Assembly (NCBI GenBank): GCA_015065105.1
Contig: SVQZ01000012.1
Coordinates: forward strand, 19,467 to 63,678
DNA: 44,212 nt
Source of the DNA: Oscillospiraceae bacterium
Lineage (GTDB): Bacteria; Bacillota; Clostridia; Oscillospirales; CAG-272
Direction: 5' to 3'
Of the stretch, positions 24,931-33,625 are shown one piece after another; within the stretch, counting starts at the first letter, position 1, and the number at the start of each line of letters is the position of its first letter. The notes under the pieces are model-generated. The model worked only from the letters and a program-made list of their open reading frames with translations, had not been told where the DNA came from and ran no database searches. Position numbers and translations under genes: made by a program.

Positions 24931-26829
24931 ATGAAAAATATCAACCGTTACTCTATGCTCACGACCAATGAGATAGAAGCAAAGGGATGGGTTCTCGAAC
25001 AGCTTAAGATCCAGGCAAAGGGTCTTTCGGGTAACCTTCACAAGGTATGGCCCGACGTTCGCGACAGTCAGTGGATAGGCGGAGATAAGGAAGGCTGGGA
25101 AAGAGTTCCTTATTGGCTCGACGGCTTTATTCCCCTTGCATACCTCTTGAATGATGAAGAGCTTAAAGCTACGGCAAAAAAATATGTTGATGCAATTATT
25201 TCAAAGCAGGAGCACGATCCCGAAACCCCTTATCACGACGGCTGGATATGCCCCTACAATTCCATACTTGAATTCGACACCTTCGACGAATGGGCAGTGC
25301 TTCTTATCTGTAAAGCATTTATCGTTTACTACGACTGCTCGGGTGACGAAAGAATACCCGACGTTATCTATAAGATACTCAAAAACCTCAAGTTCCGTCT
25401 TGAGCATACCTCGCTTAAATCCTGGGGTTCCTTCAGATGGTTCGAGGGACTTATATCCGTTTATTGGATGTATGACCGTTGCCGTGAGGATTGGCTTATA
25501 GAGCTCTGCCGTCTCCTTGAGATCCAGGGAGCGGATTATCATAAGATATTCGACCATTGGAAGGATCAGGAGCGCCATTACAGAAGCTGGAGATTACATA
25601 CCCACGTTGTTAATCTTGCAATGGCATTAAAGAGCGACGCTTTAGCGGCACGCTTCTTAAACGATGAGTACGATCAAAACATAGACCCCGATGAGTTTGC
25701 AGAGCATATGCTCTCCACACTTCATAAGTACCACGGTACCTGCTACGGCTACTTTACCGGAGACGAATGTATATCAGGTGATTCCCCTATTCAGGGTACC
25801 GAGCTTTGCGGTGTTGTTGAAGCGATGTATTCTTATGAATGGCTCTATGCCGTAACAGGCAGAGAAAAATGGGTTGACCGCCTTGAGGCACTCGCATTCA
25901 ATGCCCTTCCCGCGGGCACAAGTGATGATATGTGGGTTCGTCAGTATGACCAGATGTCAAATCAGGTTGCCTGCCCCAGATTCCCCGGTCCTCACTATGA
26001 AACCCATTTCTGTACCAACGGTAACGACGGTAATATGTTCGGTCTCGAACCCAACTACGGTTGCTGTACAGCCAACTTCAATCAGGGATGGCCCAAGCTT
26101 GTTCTCTCGTCCTTCATGAGAAACGAGAACGCCCTCTGCTCTGTAGCACATGTTCCTGCAAAGGCTACCGTAGATATGAAGGGCGCAAAGGTAGAAGTCG
26201 AGCTTATCACAATGTATCCCTTCAGAAACAAGCTTACCTACGTTATTAAAACAGATAAGCCTGTTGAATTTGATTTTGAATTCATCATACCCTCCACCGT
26301 TAACTCTGCTACCGTAAACGGTAAAAAGGCAGATGCGGGCAAATTCGTTGTTTCAAAGCTCTGGGAGGGAGAAACAACAATAGAAGTTGTTCTTGACGAA
26401 AAGACAGAATTTATCGCAAGACCCAATAATATGTTCGCTCTCCGCCACGGTGCGCTTCTCTATTCTCTCCCCATCAAGGAAGAATGGACAAAGATGGAAT
26501 ATACCGAAGAGGGTATCGAGCGTAAGTTCCCCTACTGTGACTATCAGGTAATGCCTAAGTCTGATTGGAACTACGCATATTCCAATGCAGACGTTACCTT
26601 TGAAGACGTAGAGGATTATGATATTCCCTTCTCCTCTAAAAATCCTCCCAAGGTTGCTTATGCAAATATGCATAAAATAAACTGGGGCTGGGACGAAAGA
26701 TTCGAAGGATTCCTTTGCAGAAGCGAACCTTTAGAAAGAGCTCCCATTTCCGAAACAGAAAAAATAAAGCTTCTCCCTTACGGCTGTCCCAAGCTCCGTA
26801 TGACAGAGATGCCTCTTGATAAGGAGTAA
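24931..26829 (+). CDS. GH127-family glycoside hydrolase (beta-L-arabinofuranosidase-like, DUF1680)
   Basis: A 632-residue, probably cytoplasmic enzyme with no signal peptide. It has an (alpha/alpha) barrel followed by beta-sandwich regions, as in GH127. In the known Bifidobacterium enzyme a zinc ion is held by one Glu and three Cys, with a Cys as nucleophile. The matching residues here appear to be E291 and C293 (GTELCGV) and C378-C379 (NYGCCTANFNQGWPKL), with E279 a candidate for the other Glu. The opening WVLEQLKIQAKGLSGNL and the string WERVPYWLDGFIPLAYLL are typical. The substrate could be a beta-L-arabinofuranoside or another furanoside; related families GH146 and GH142 share the core. 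It is followed within 4 bases by the PIG-L gene. Confidence 0.85.
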   Translation: MKNINRYSMLTTNEIEAKGWVLEQLKIQAKGLSGNLHKVWPDVRDSQWIGGDKEGWERVPYWLDGFIPLAYLLNDEELKATAKKYVDAIISKQEHDPETPYHDGWICPYNSILEFDTFDEWAVLLICKAFIVYYDCSGDERIPDVIYKILKNLKFRLEHTSLKSWGSFRWFEGLISVYWMYDRCREDWLIELCRLLEIQGADYHKIFDHWKDQERHYRSWRLHTHVVNLAMALKSDALAARFLNDEYDQNIDPDEFAEHMLSTLHKYHGTCYGYFTGDECISGDSPIQGTELCGVVEAMYSYEWLYAVTGREKWVDRLEALAFNALPAGTSDDMWVRQYDQMSNQVACPRFPGPHYETHFCTNGNDGNMFGLEPNYGCCTANFNQGWPKLVLSSFMRNENALCSVAHVPAKATVDMKGAKVEVELITMYPFRNKLTYVIKTDKPVEFDFEFIIPSTVNSATVNGKKADAGKFVVSKLWEGETTIEVVLDEKTEFIARPNNMFALRHGALLYSLPIKEEWTKMEYTEEGIERKFPYCDYQVMPKSDWNYAYSNADVTFEDVEDYDIPFSSKNPPKVAYANMHKINWGWDERFEGFLCRSEPLERAPISETEKIKLLPYGCPKLRMTEMPLDKE

Positions 26830-26833
26830 AAGA

Positions 26834-27538
26834 ATGAATGTATTAGCAGTTGGCTGTCACCCCGACGATATTGAGATATCCTGTGCGGGAACATTAGCAA
26901 AATGTGTTAAACGCGGCGACAGAGTCGTTGTTTGCCACGTGTGTAACGGCAACATGGGCCATATGGTCATTCCCCCCGAGGAATTAGGCCCCATGCGTAA
27001 CGGCGAAGCTGAAAAAGCAGGAAGCCTTGCAGGCATCGAGGTCGTAACCCTTGATATCGGAGACCTTCTCCCCAACGGAAGCAACTTCAAGCACAGAGAT
27101 GCACTCATTGAGGTTATCCGCTATGCCGATCCCGATTTCATTATAACCCACAGTCCTACCGACTATATGCCCGATCACCTGGAGGTTCAGAAGATGGTAT
27201 TTGATGCTTCCTTTGCTGCATCAGTCCCCCATTATGTTCCCGGAGAGAACAAAGCCTCCAAGGTTACACCGATCTACTATATGGATAACCTTGCCGGCAT
27301 GAGATTTGAACCTACCATTTACGTTGATATCACAGAAGAGATCGACTTAAAGATAGATATGCTTGAATGTCACGAAAGTCAGCTGAAGTGGATGCGTGAA
27401 CACGACCATATCGACTTTGCTGATTTTGTAAGAACCTGTTCAAAGTTCCGCGGTTATCAAAGCAACTGTGCTTACGCCGAGGGCTTTACCGAGGAATTGG
27501 TTTATCCTAAGGTAATAACCAAGAGACTTCTTCCCTAA
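26834..27538 (+). CDS. PIG-L/LmbE-family deacetylase
   Basis: A 234-residue zinc-dependent N-deacetylase of the type acting on GlcNAc-containing small molecules. The start at 26834 follows AAGGAG; a frame from 26816 would overlap GH127 and precede that ribosome site. The metal motif is H9-P-D-D12 (AVGCHPDDIE), with the later THSPTDYMPDH holding the third ligand. GNMGH and the RNGEAEKAGSLAGIEV string are characteristic. The gene sits between GH127 and a NagB-like isomerase, so a pathway that frees an N-acetyl sugar, deacetylates it and then processes the amino sugar is plausible. The substrate is inferred only. Confidence 0.88.
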   Translation: MNVLAVGCHPDDIEISCAGTLAKCVKRGDRVVVCHVCNGNMGHMVIPPEELGPMRNGEAEKAGSLAGIEVVTLDIGDLLPNGSNFKHRDALIEVIRYADPDFIITHSPTDYMPDHLEVQKMVFDASFAASVPHYVPGENKASKVTPIYYMDNLAGMRFEPTIYVDITEEIDLKIDMLECHESQLKWMREHDHIDFADFVRTCSKFRGYQSNCAYAEGFTEELVYPKVITKRLLP

Positions 27539-27579
27539 AACAAAAATTAAATTTAAATAAAGTAATGAGGTAAAATACT

Positions 27580-28518
27580 ATGGATTTTATGTCAACAGTT
27601 AAAGGCAGCCTTCTTGAAGGCTTCTATCCCCGCGGATGGGATATGCAGAAGATCCACGAATGCTGCGAAAAAGGAACAAAGAGAGAAACATTCTGGAACA
27701 AGAAGTTCAACGTTTCCGAATGTGAAAACGTTGCAGAATTCGACGTTCTTATGGGTCACGAGATCGCTATGCAGATCAAGGAAACAAGAGATGCAGGCAG
27801 AAAGTGCGCCATGATCCTTCCCGTCGGTCCTATGGGTATGTACCGTTGGGCAGTTTACTTCCTTCGCGAGTGGAAGGTAAAGTGCGATCACGTTTATACC
27901 TTTAATATGGACGAATGGTCTGATGCAGAGGGCAACACACTTCCCAATACCGAAAAAGCATCCTTTGAATACTCTATGAAGGAAGCATTCTTCAACAAGC
28001 TCGGTAAATATACAGTTCCTGAAACACAGAGAAACTTTGCAACAAAAGAAAATCTTCCTACCTATGAAGGTAAGATCGCAGCTCTTAAGGCAGAAGGCGC
28101 AAAGCTTGTTCTTGTTTACGGTATAGGCAGAATGTGCCATATCGCTTTCTGGGAGCCCCAGTTTGCAGATGAATTTGATTCTGTTGATGAATGGAAGAAG
28201 CAGACCCACAGAATTGCGGCTAAGCTTCATCCTCTTACCATCGAGCAGAATGCTATTACTTCCTTTAAGTCCAGAACCACTTTGGTTCCCTGCCGTGCAA
28301 ACACGATCGGCCCCGGCCTCTTCCTTCAGGCTGATTACGCTATCGGCGGTGCCGACGGTGCCCTTTCCCGCGGCATGGGCTGGCAGGGTATGAGCTTCCT
28401 CACCACCCTTCACTACGGTCCCGATATGAATATTACATCCACCTTCATCCCCACACTTCCCGGCAAGCTCTTCTATCTTAAGGAGCTCAAGGGTCCTCTT
28501 ACTGCAGAGTGTAACTAA
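27580..28518 (+). CDS. NagB-like glucosamine-6-phosphate isomerase/deaminase family protein
   Basis: A 312-residue protein of the NagB/RpiA/SorC sugar-phosphate isomerase fold. Recognisable are [16 protein letters not shown] (phosphate-binding loop), [10 protein letters not shown] (catalytic Asp-Glu region) and [15 protein letters not shown]. It is about 60 residues longer than typical NagB, and the usual GxGxxGHxAFNEP motif is altered, which suggests a different substrate. It is the last gene of the GH127 operon (GAGG before the ATG, 41 bases after PIG-L) and is followed by a strong terminator. No nagA is seen nearby; the PIG-L enzyme may take the deacetylase role. Confidence 0.75.
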   Translation: MDFMSTVKGSLLEGFYPRGWDMQKIHECCEKGTKRETFWNKKFNVSECENVAEFDVLMGHEIAMQIKETRDAGRKCAMILPVGPMGMYRWAVYFLREWKVKCDHVYTFNMDEWSDAEGNTLPNTEKASFEYSMKEAFFNKLGKYTVPETQRNFATKENLPTYEGKIAALKAEGAKLVLVYGIGRMCHIAFWEPQFADEFDSVDEWKKQTHRIAAKLHPLTIEQNAITSFKSRTTLVPCRANTIGPGLFLQADYAIGGADGALSRGMGWQGMSFLTTLHYGPDMNITSTFIPTLPGKLFYLKELKGPLTAECN

Positions 28519-28524
28519 AACCAA

Positions 28525-28550
28525 AAAGCCACGCATCAAAGCGTGGCTTT
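28525..28550 (+). terminator. Terminator of the GH127 operon
   Basis: AAAGCCACGC, ATCAAA, GCGTGGCTTT, then AATTCTTT: a 10-bp stem, 6 bases after the stop codon. Confidence 0.85.
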
Positions 28551-28564
28551 AATTCTTTCACAAT

Positions 28565-28589
28565 AAAAGCGGCTGTAAAAGCCGCTTTT
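28565..28589 (-). terminator. Terminator of the sodium symporter gene
   Basis: AAAAGCGGC, TGTAAAA, GCCGCTTTT: a 9-bp stem, about 20 bases beyond the minus-strand stop at 28609, with A-rich and T-rich arms that let it act both ways. Confidence 0.8.
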
Positions 28590-28608
28590 ATATTTGCTTT
28601 TCTATTGC

Positions 28609-29988
28609 TTATCTATACTTAAAGGTTACAAGACCAACAACAAAGATAACAAGAATAACTATCGGAACGACGATAGAAACAAACCATCTCATCCAAGGTC
28701 TTACCTTTAAGCCTGTACCTTCGTTTGCTTCGTTCATGAACTTCTTCCAGCCCCAACCGTATCTGGTAATACAGAAGAATACCATTGTAAGCGAGCCTAA
28801 AGGAAGCATTAAGTAAGAAACGATAAAGTCTTCAAGGTCAAGAACTCCGGAGCCTGCAGCAAAGGGTACGAAATCGGACCAGATATTAAATCCGAATACG
28901 CAAGGTAATGAAAGAACGAATATGCCGATACCAACTACAAGGCTGCAAAGCTTTCTTCCCCATTTTGTCATATCCATAAGCATAGCAATAATGTTCTCAA
29001 ATACCGCAAGAACGGTAGAGAGAGCGGCAAAGCTCATAAATATAAAGAACAAGCTGCCCCAGAACTGTCCGCCTGCCATATTATTGAATACGTTAGGCAA
29101 TGTTACAAAGATAAGAGAGGGACCGGAACCCGCATCAACACCGTATGCAAAGCAAGCGGGGAAAATAATAAGACCGCTGGTAAATGCAACGAAGGTATCA
29201 AGAACCGCAACGTTTACAGCTTCGCCCATAAGAGTTCTCTTATTGTTAAGATAGCTACCGAAAATAGCCATCGAGCCTATACCGAGACTAAGAGTAAAGA
29301 ACGCCTGATTCATAGCATTAACTATAACGTTACCTACACCCGCTTCCTTCATATTCTTAAAGCTGGGAACAAGATAAAACTTAAGTCCTTCCTTTGCGCC
29401 GGGAAGGAATACACTGTTAACCGCAAGAACAAGCATAAGAATCAAAAGAGCGATCATCATAACCTTGGTAACTCTTTCAAGACCCTTGTTAACACCGAGC
29501 ATACAAACAAAAGCACCGATAGCAACTACAACAGCAAGAAAGATAACCATAGTACCAAGCTGTTCTGTGCTTAACATTTTGCCGAATTCAGCACCAACCT
29601 GTTCTGCGTTAAGTCCGTTAAGATCACCCGTTGCAGTCTTAACGAAATATTGAAGCATCCAAGCGGAAACGCTGGTGTAGAACATCATAAGAATAATGTT
29701 ACCTAAAAATGACACGTAACCGTGGATATGCCATTTTGTACCTGCGGGTTCAAGTTTCTGATACATTTTAACGGGGCTCTTCTGCGATGCACGACCTAAT
29801 GCAAATTCCATTGTCATAACGGGAACACCCAATACAACAAGACAGAAAAGATAGATCAAAACAAAAGCTCCGCCGCCGTACTGACCAACCATCCAGGGGA
29901 ACTTCCATACGTTACCAACGCCGATAGCGCATCCGGCGCTGAGAAGTATAAAGCCTAAACGACTGGCTAAATGTTCTCTTTTTTCCAT
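28609..29988 (-). CDS. Sodium:neurotransmitter-symporter-family transporter
   Basis: A 459-residue membrane protein with about 11 helices, of the LeuT/NSS family that couples sodium entry to uptake of amino acids or related compounds. The first helices carry the family signature: GFILLSAGCAIGVGNVWKFPWM, followed by GGGAFVLIYLFCLVVLGVPVMTMEFALGR. FFTLSLGIGSMAIFGSY corresponds to the helix-6 region. AGGAGG precedes the ATG at 29988. It begins 28 bases after the DUF3842 gene on the same strand and may be co-transcribed. The substrate cannot be predicted. Confidence 0.93.
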   Translation of the reverse strand: MEKREHLASRLGFILLSAGCAIGVGNVWKFPWMVGQYGGGAFVLIYLFCLVVLGVPVMTMEFALGRASQKSPVKMYQKLEPAGTKWHIHGYVSFLGNIILMMFYTSVSAWMLQYFVKTATGDLNGLNAEQVGAEFGKMLSTEQLGTMVIFLAVVVAIGAFVCMLGVNKGLERVTKVMMIALLILMLVLAVNSVFLPGAKEGLKFYLVPSFKNMKEAGVGNVIVNAMNQAFFTLSLGIGSMAIFGSYLNNKRTLMGEAVNVAVLDTFVAFTSGLIIFPACFAYGVDAGSGPSLIFVTLPNVFNNMAGGQFWGSLFFIFMSFAALSTVLAVFENIIAMLMDMTKWGRKLCSLVVGIGIFVLSLPCVFGFNIWSDFVPFAAGSGVLDLEDFIVSYLMLPLGSLTMVFFCITRYGWGWKKFMNEANEGTGLKVRPWMRWFVSIVVPIVILVIFVVGLVTFKYR

Positions 29989-30016
29989 AAATTCCTCCTA
30001 AAATATTAAAATTTTT

Positions 30017-30430
30017 TTAATCATTAATTAAATTATATAATTCTTGAAGCGTTTTGTCAATAAGTTCTGAAAGACTTTTTTCTTTTATGCCGATAATTAT
30101 ATTATTACATTTGTTTACAGGGATAAGGAGTTTTTTTGCTTTGCTCCGCGCAATGGCAGAGGACATACCCTCTGTTATCTCACCCAAAAGCGAGTCTGTT
30201 ATTACGATTCCGACGGGACCGATAATAACGTCAACGTTTTTTGAACATACAATAACAGAGTTTTCTCCTGTTGCTCCTTCATCAGCTCCGCCCTTGAGCA
30301 TCGCCGTGGTGGCAATGCTGTTTGTACCTACAGCGGTAATTTTACACGGAATATCGGATGCCTTTATTTTTTCGCATAACAGCTTTCCTATTCTTCCGCC
30401 TTGTCCGTCAACGATTAATATATTGATCAT
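30017..30430 (-). CDS. DUF3842-family protein
   Basis: A 137-residue small protein with a Rossmann-like opening, MINILIVDGQGGRIGKLLCEKI. NSIATTAMLKGGADEGATGENSV and VDVIIGPVGIVITDSLLGEIT follow. I recognise this as the uncharacterised DUF3842 family of Firmicutes; no function is known to me. Its start overlaps the stop of the LTA-synthase-like gene by 4 bases (ATGA), indicating translational coupling. Confidence 0.8.
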   Translation of the reverse strand: MINILIVDGQGGRIGKLLCEKIKASDIPCKITAVGTNSIATTAMLKGGADEGATGENSVIVCSKNVDVIIGPVGIVITDSLLGEITEGMSSAIARSKAKKLLIPVNKCNNIIIGIKEKSLSELIDKTLQELYNLIND

Positions 30431-32358
30431 TTTTCTTCCTCCGGCAAAGAAGCTTCATAATTATACGGTTTTGTTTTTGAAAGCTCCTTTGAATACTGAT
30501 TATCGATCTGAACCACCGTTATTTTATCAGAATCCTCAAGCTTTACAGATTTCAGTATTATGGTAGAGCTGTCAATATACTCGGTATCCTTCTTCTTTCC
30601 GTTGATATATATAACAGATGCCTCATTAAAATTCGATCCTTTGACGCTAAGAGCTTTACCGTCATATTCTATATCGGTTATCTCTGTTTTTTCAATACCG
30701 AATTCAATATCTGTAGGCTTATATGGATTTTTTCCGTTATAAATATAATCCTCGCCCTCTTTGATATCGTATTCTATACGTTTAAGAAGCTCCTGATAAT
30801 TTTCAGCTTCGCTGTACTGCTGGTGGAACTTGGTTACGGTACCGCTTGAAAAGCCCAACAGTTCCTGTACGTAGGCGGAAAGCTGATAACTGTAGAGGTC
30901 CTTTCTGCTTTCCTTTGCACCAAGCTCAAAGTTAGACCAAATTACGTATTCGGTCTCATAAAGATTTTTTCTTTTGAAATGCTTTGCATCTATATTGATA
31001 CCGGGAAGATGATCACCGTAGAAAACTACGACAGTATCCTCCTCATATTCCCGAAGAGTATCAACAAGTCCGCCGACAAAGTCGTCCATTTCACGAATCT
31101 GGGATATATAATAATTTATAGCCGCTTCGTTTTCTTCAAGATCTTCGTTGAAGTTTTCACATTGGAGATCGTCAAAATCTGTAGGATACGAGCCGTGTCC
31201 CTGAACCGATACAGCAAATATCATGTCGCTTTCCTTTGTCAAAGAAAGTGCTGAGAGAATATATCTTTCAAGTATTTCGTCCTTTGCCCAGCCGATATCG
31301 TTATAAACGATATCGCTCATACTTTCAATTGTGGTAAATGTATCGAAGCCGAGATTTGCATATACCCGGTCACGCTTATAGAAGCAGGCATTATAATTAT
31401 GTATCGCGTGTGCCTTATAACCTAATTCCTTATAGTTATATGCCATCGACTCACAGGTGTTTTCAAGCAGGAATGAATTATACGGAAGCTCAACAGAGCC
31501 AAAATGCTCTAAATTCATACCTGTCAATATCTCAAATTCCGTATTAGCCGTTCCTCCGCCGACAACGGGCACGGTAAGATATCCGGAGGGATAGTTTTCC
31601 TGAAGCTCGCTGAAATTCGGAACGGGATCGGATTCAAAATCAAGTCCTTTAATTTCCGAAGGGTCTATAAAAGATTCAAGCTGAACGAAGATAACGTTCG
31701 GTCTTTTATCTGTTTCGGATATAGCGTAATCAAGCTCGCTTGCCAATGCCTGAACAGAATTCTTATCATACTTTTCAGGCTCTTCAACACCCTTCACAAA
31801 GGCAGTACAGCAAAAGGAATATACAAATCCGTTCTTTTTATAGGTTTCGTCGATCTTGATGAATCTTGAGTCAAGAAAACCGCTGAACTCACCTATAAGA
31901 ATCAGTACGGTGCAAATAAGCGCTGCAGATACGGTGAATACCGCAGATCTCTTATAATCGGGCTTTTGAGGATAAACAAAGCCCTTGCGGTAAAGCATAA
32001 CCATTCCGAAAACGGCTGAAGCTGCTGCAACTAATACAAGAATTATCTTGAAAAGATTAAAATATTTCATGGTAATAAACATACCATACTGAAATACAAT
32101 AATGTCACTTGCGTTAAATTGAGTATTTCTCTGAATAAGCAATACCAGATTAATAGCTCCTATTACGCAAAGAAGAAACGTTATAAGAGTATAGATGAAA
32201 AGCTTTCTTTTAAAGAACAGTGAAACCGAATATATCAGTGCTACTATTAAATAATTGATTAAAAATATATGGGGTGTAAGAAAAACAAGTCTTAAGGTAT
32301 CCGCAAGCGATCTTTGATTAATAAGCTCAAGCACAAATGTAAGAACAAGAGAAATCAA
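30427..32358 (-). CDS. LTA-synthase-like sulfatase-fold membrane protein with C-terminal Ig-like (IPT/TIG) domain
   Basis: A protein of at least 643 residues, related to lipoteichoic acid synthases that add glycerol phosphate outside the membrane. About five N-terminal helices are followed by the extracellular sulfatase-type domain. The catalytic Thr lies in VVGGGTANTEFEILTGMN and a metal site in FYGDHLPG, with VQLESF before them. The last about 85 residues (ITDIEYDGKALSVKGSNF) look like an IPT/TIG Ig domain, an addition not usual in LtaS. The TTG at 32358 has no ribosome site. The frame stays open upstream to 32441 and would add KPYLSWLL before the first helix, so the true start is probably upstream (see findings). 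It follows the PfoR-like gene and is coupled to DUF3842. Confidence 0.85.
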   Translation of the reverse strand: MISLVLTFVLELINQRSLADTLRLVFLTPHIFLINYLIVALIYSVSLFFKRKLFIYTLITFLLCVIGAINLVLLIQRNTQFNASDIIVFQYGMFITMKYFNLFKIILVLVAAASAVFGMVMLYRKGFVYPQKPDYKRSAVFTVSAALICTVLILIGEFSGFLDSRFIKIDETYKKNGFVYSFCCTAFVKGVEEPEKYDKNSVQALASELDYAISETDKRPNVIFVQLESFIDPSEIKGLDFESDPVPNFSELQENYPSGYLTVPVVGGGTANTEFEILTGMNLEHFGSVELPYNSFLLENTCESMAYNYKELGYKAHAIHNYNACFYKRDRVYANLGFDTFTTIESMSDIVYNDIGWAKDEILERYILSALSLTKESDMIFAVSVQGHGSYPTDFDDLQCENFNEDLEENEAAINYYISQIREMDDFVGGLVDTLREYEEDTVVVFYGDHLPGINIDAKHFKRKNLYETEYVIWSNFELGAKESRKDLYSYQLSAYVQELLGFSSGTVTKFHQQYSEAENYQELLKRIEYDIKEGEDYIYNGKNPYKPTDIEFGIEKTEITDIEYDGKALSVKGSNFNEASVIYINGKKKDTEYIDSSTIILKSVKLEDSDKITVVQIDNQYSKELSKTKPYNYEASLPEEEK

Positions 32359-32417
32359 AAGCCATGAAAGATACGGCTTATTCAGAAAATTATAAAAACA
32401 GTTTTTCTTATTGTTAT

Positions 32418-33455
32418 TTATCTTGCCGATAATTTCATATCACCCTTTCTTACCCATCCTAATTTTACGAAAATTGCATCAAAGCCAAGCGTTACAAGTG
32501 CGGGGAGTACAAAGTGCATTGCCGCAATAAGCACCAACGTCCATACGGAACCGAATTGAGGCTGCATAGAGGTGAAGGCCTCAAACTGACCGACAAGTCC
32601 CGCACTGCCCATACCCGAACCGGTAGGCGTATTAGTCATTTTAACGAGCGCAGAAGCTACGGGGCCGAGAATCGCCGACGAACATATCGGTGCCAACCAT
32701 ATAACAGGCTTTTTCATTATATTAGGCACCTGAAGCATAGACGTACCCAAGCCTTGGGAAATGAGTCCGCCAACACCGTTATCACGGTAACTTATAACTG
32801 CAAAGCCTATCATCTGACAGCAACAGCCGACGCAGGCCGCACCTGCTGCAATACCTGAAAGACCGAGGGAAATACCTATAGCGGCTGAAGATATAGGAAG
32901 AGTAAGTATCATTCCCATAAGGACAGCAACTATTATACCGCCGATAACAGGGTTCTTTTCAACGTTATAGTTTACAAGTGAACCAAGCCAGCTCATAAAG
33001 CTTGCAATAGGTGTTGAAATAAGGAAGGCTGCCGCCGCGCCCGAACAGATAGATACAACGGGAGCAACGATAATATCGAGCTTTGTTTTGCCCGAAACGA
33101 GCATACCGACCTCTATAGCAACAACAGCCGCAACAAAAGCTCCTAAGGGCTCACCGGGTGCACCGAAGCTTATACCCGAAAGATCGGTTCCCGCAAAAGC
33201 GCCGAGCATACCGATAGCCGCAGCAGAAGCGGAAACAAGAGGAGATGCCTTGAATTTTGCCGCCACAGCAACCGCTATTCCTGCACCGGTAATACTCTTG
33301 GCAACATTTGCCGCAAGTATTATATACGTACCAAAGGGAGCCGGAACAAATTTGCCGATCTGTGAGAGGATAGTTCCGATTATAAGCGTAGCAAAAAGTC
33401 CCTGCGCCATAGCACCGAGTCCGTCTATAAAATACCTTGTAAATATCTTTTTCAT
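32418..33455 (-). CDS. PfoR-like/PTS EIIC-type membrane protein
   Basis: A 345-residue, glycine- and alanine-rich membrane protein with about ten helices, of the PTS_EIIC_2 (PF13303) group that includes PfoR of Clostridium perfringens. Recognisable strings are YFIDGLGAMAQGLFATLIIGTI, then GTYIILAANVAKSITGAGIAVAVA and NTPTGSGMGSAGLVGQFEAF. No PTS phosphorylation domains (EIIA, EIIB) are fused or adjacent, so sugar transport by phosphotransfer is uncertain; regulators and orphan transporters share this fold. GGAG precedes the ATG at 33455. It leads a minus-strand run with the LTA-synthase-like gene. Confidence 0.8.
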   Translation of the reverse strand: MKKIFTRYFIDGLGAMAQGLFATLIIGTILSQIGKFVPAPFGTYIILAANVAKSITGAGIAVAVAAKFKASPLVSASAAAIGMLGAFAGTDLSGISFGAPGEPLGAFVAAVVAIEVGMLVSGKTKLDIIVAPVVSICSGAAAAFLISTPIASFMSWLGSLVNYNVEKNPVIGGIIVAVLMGMILTLPISSAAIGISLGLSGIAAGAACVGCCCQMIGFAVISYRDNGVGGLISQGLGTSMLQVPNIMKKPVIWLAPICSSAILGPVASALVKMTNTPTGSGMGSAGLVGQFEAFTSMQPQFGSVWTLVLIAAMHFVLPALVTLGFDAIFVKLGWVRKGDMKLSAR

Positions 33456-33513
33456 TATATGTCTCCGTAAATACCGCTTAAAGCTAATAAAATCTTAAAA
33501 AACAATTCAAACA

Positions 33514-33542
33514 ATTATATCAAAAAAAATGTAATTTTACAA
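33514..33542 (-). promoter_or_regulatory. Sigma-A promoter of the PfoR-like/LTA-synthase operon
   Basis: On the minus strand TTGTAA (33537-33542), 17 bases, TATAAT (33514-33519). It is divergent from the nanA promoter 24 bases away. Confidence 0.65.
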
Positions 33543-33565
33543 TAGAAAATATAAATTTTTATATA

Positions 33566-33594
33566 TTGACATGAGATTAATAAAGGAGTATAAT
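33566..33594 (+). promoter_or_regulatory. Consensus sigma-A promoter of the nanA-type gene
   Basis: TTGACA (33566-33571), 17 bases, TATAAT (33589-33594). The -10 box lies within the apparent ribosome site and start at 33581-33598, so the ATG at 33596 falls upstream of the transcript; the gene must start at 33626. Confidence 0.8.
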
Positions 33595-33625
33595 TATGGT
33601 ATATAACAAATTAAGGAGAATTATT

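Noticed and set aside
27592-28539. 315-codon open frame opposite the NagB-like gene
   Set aside because: No ribosome site and no family features; it extends across the terminator of the real gene.
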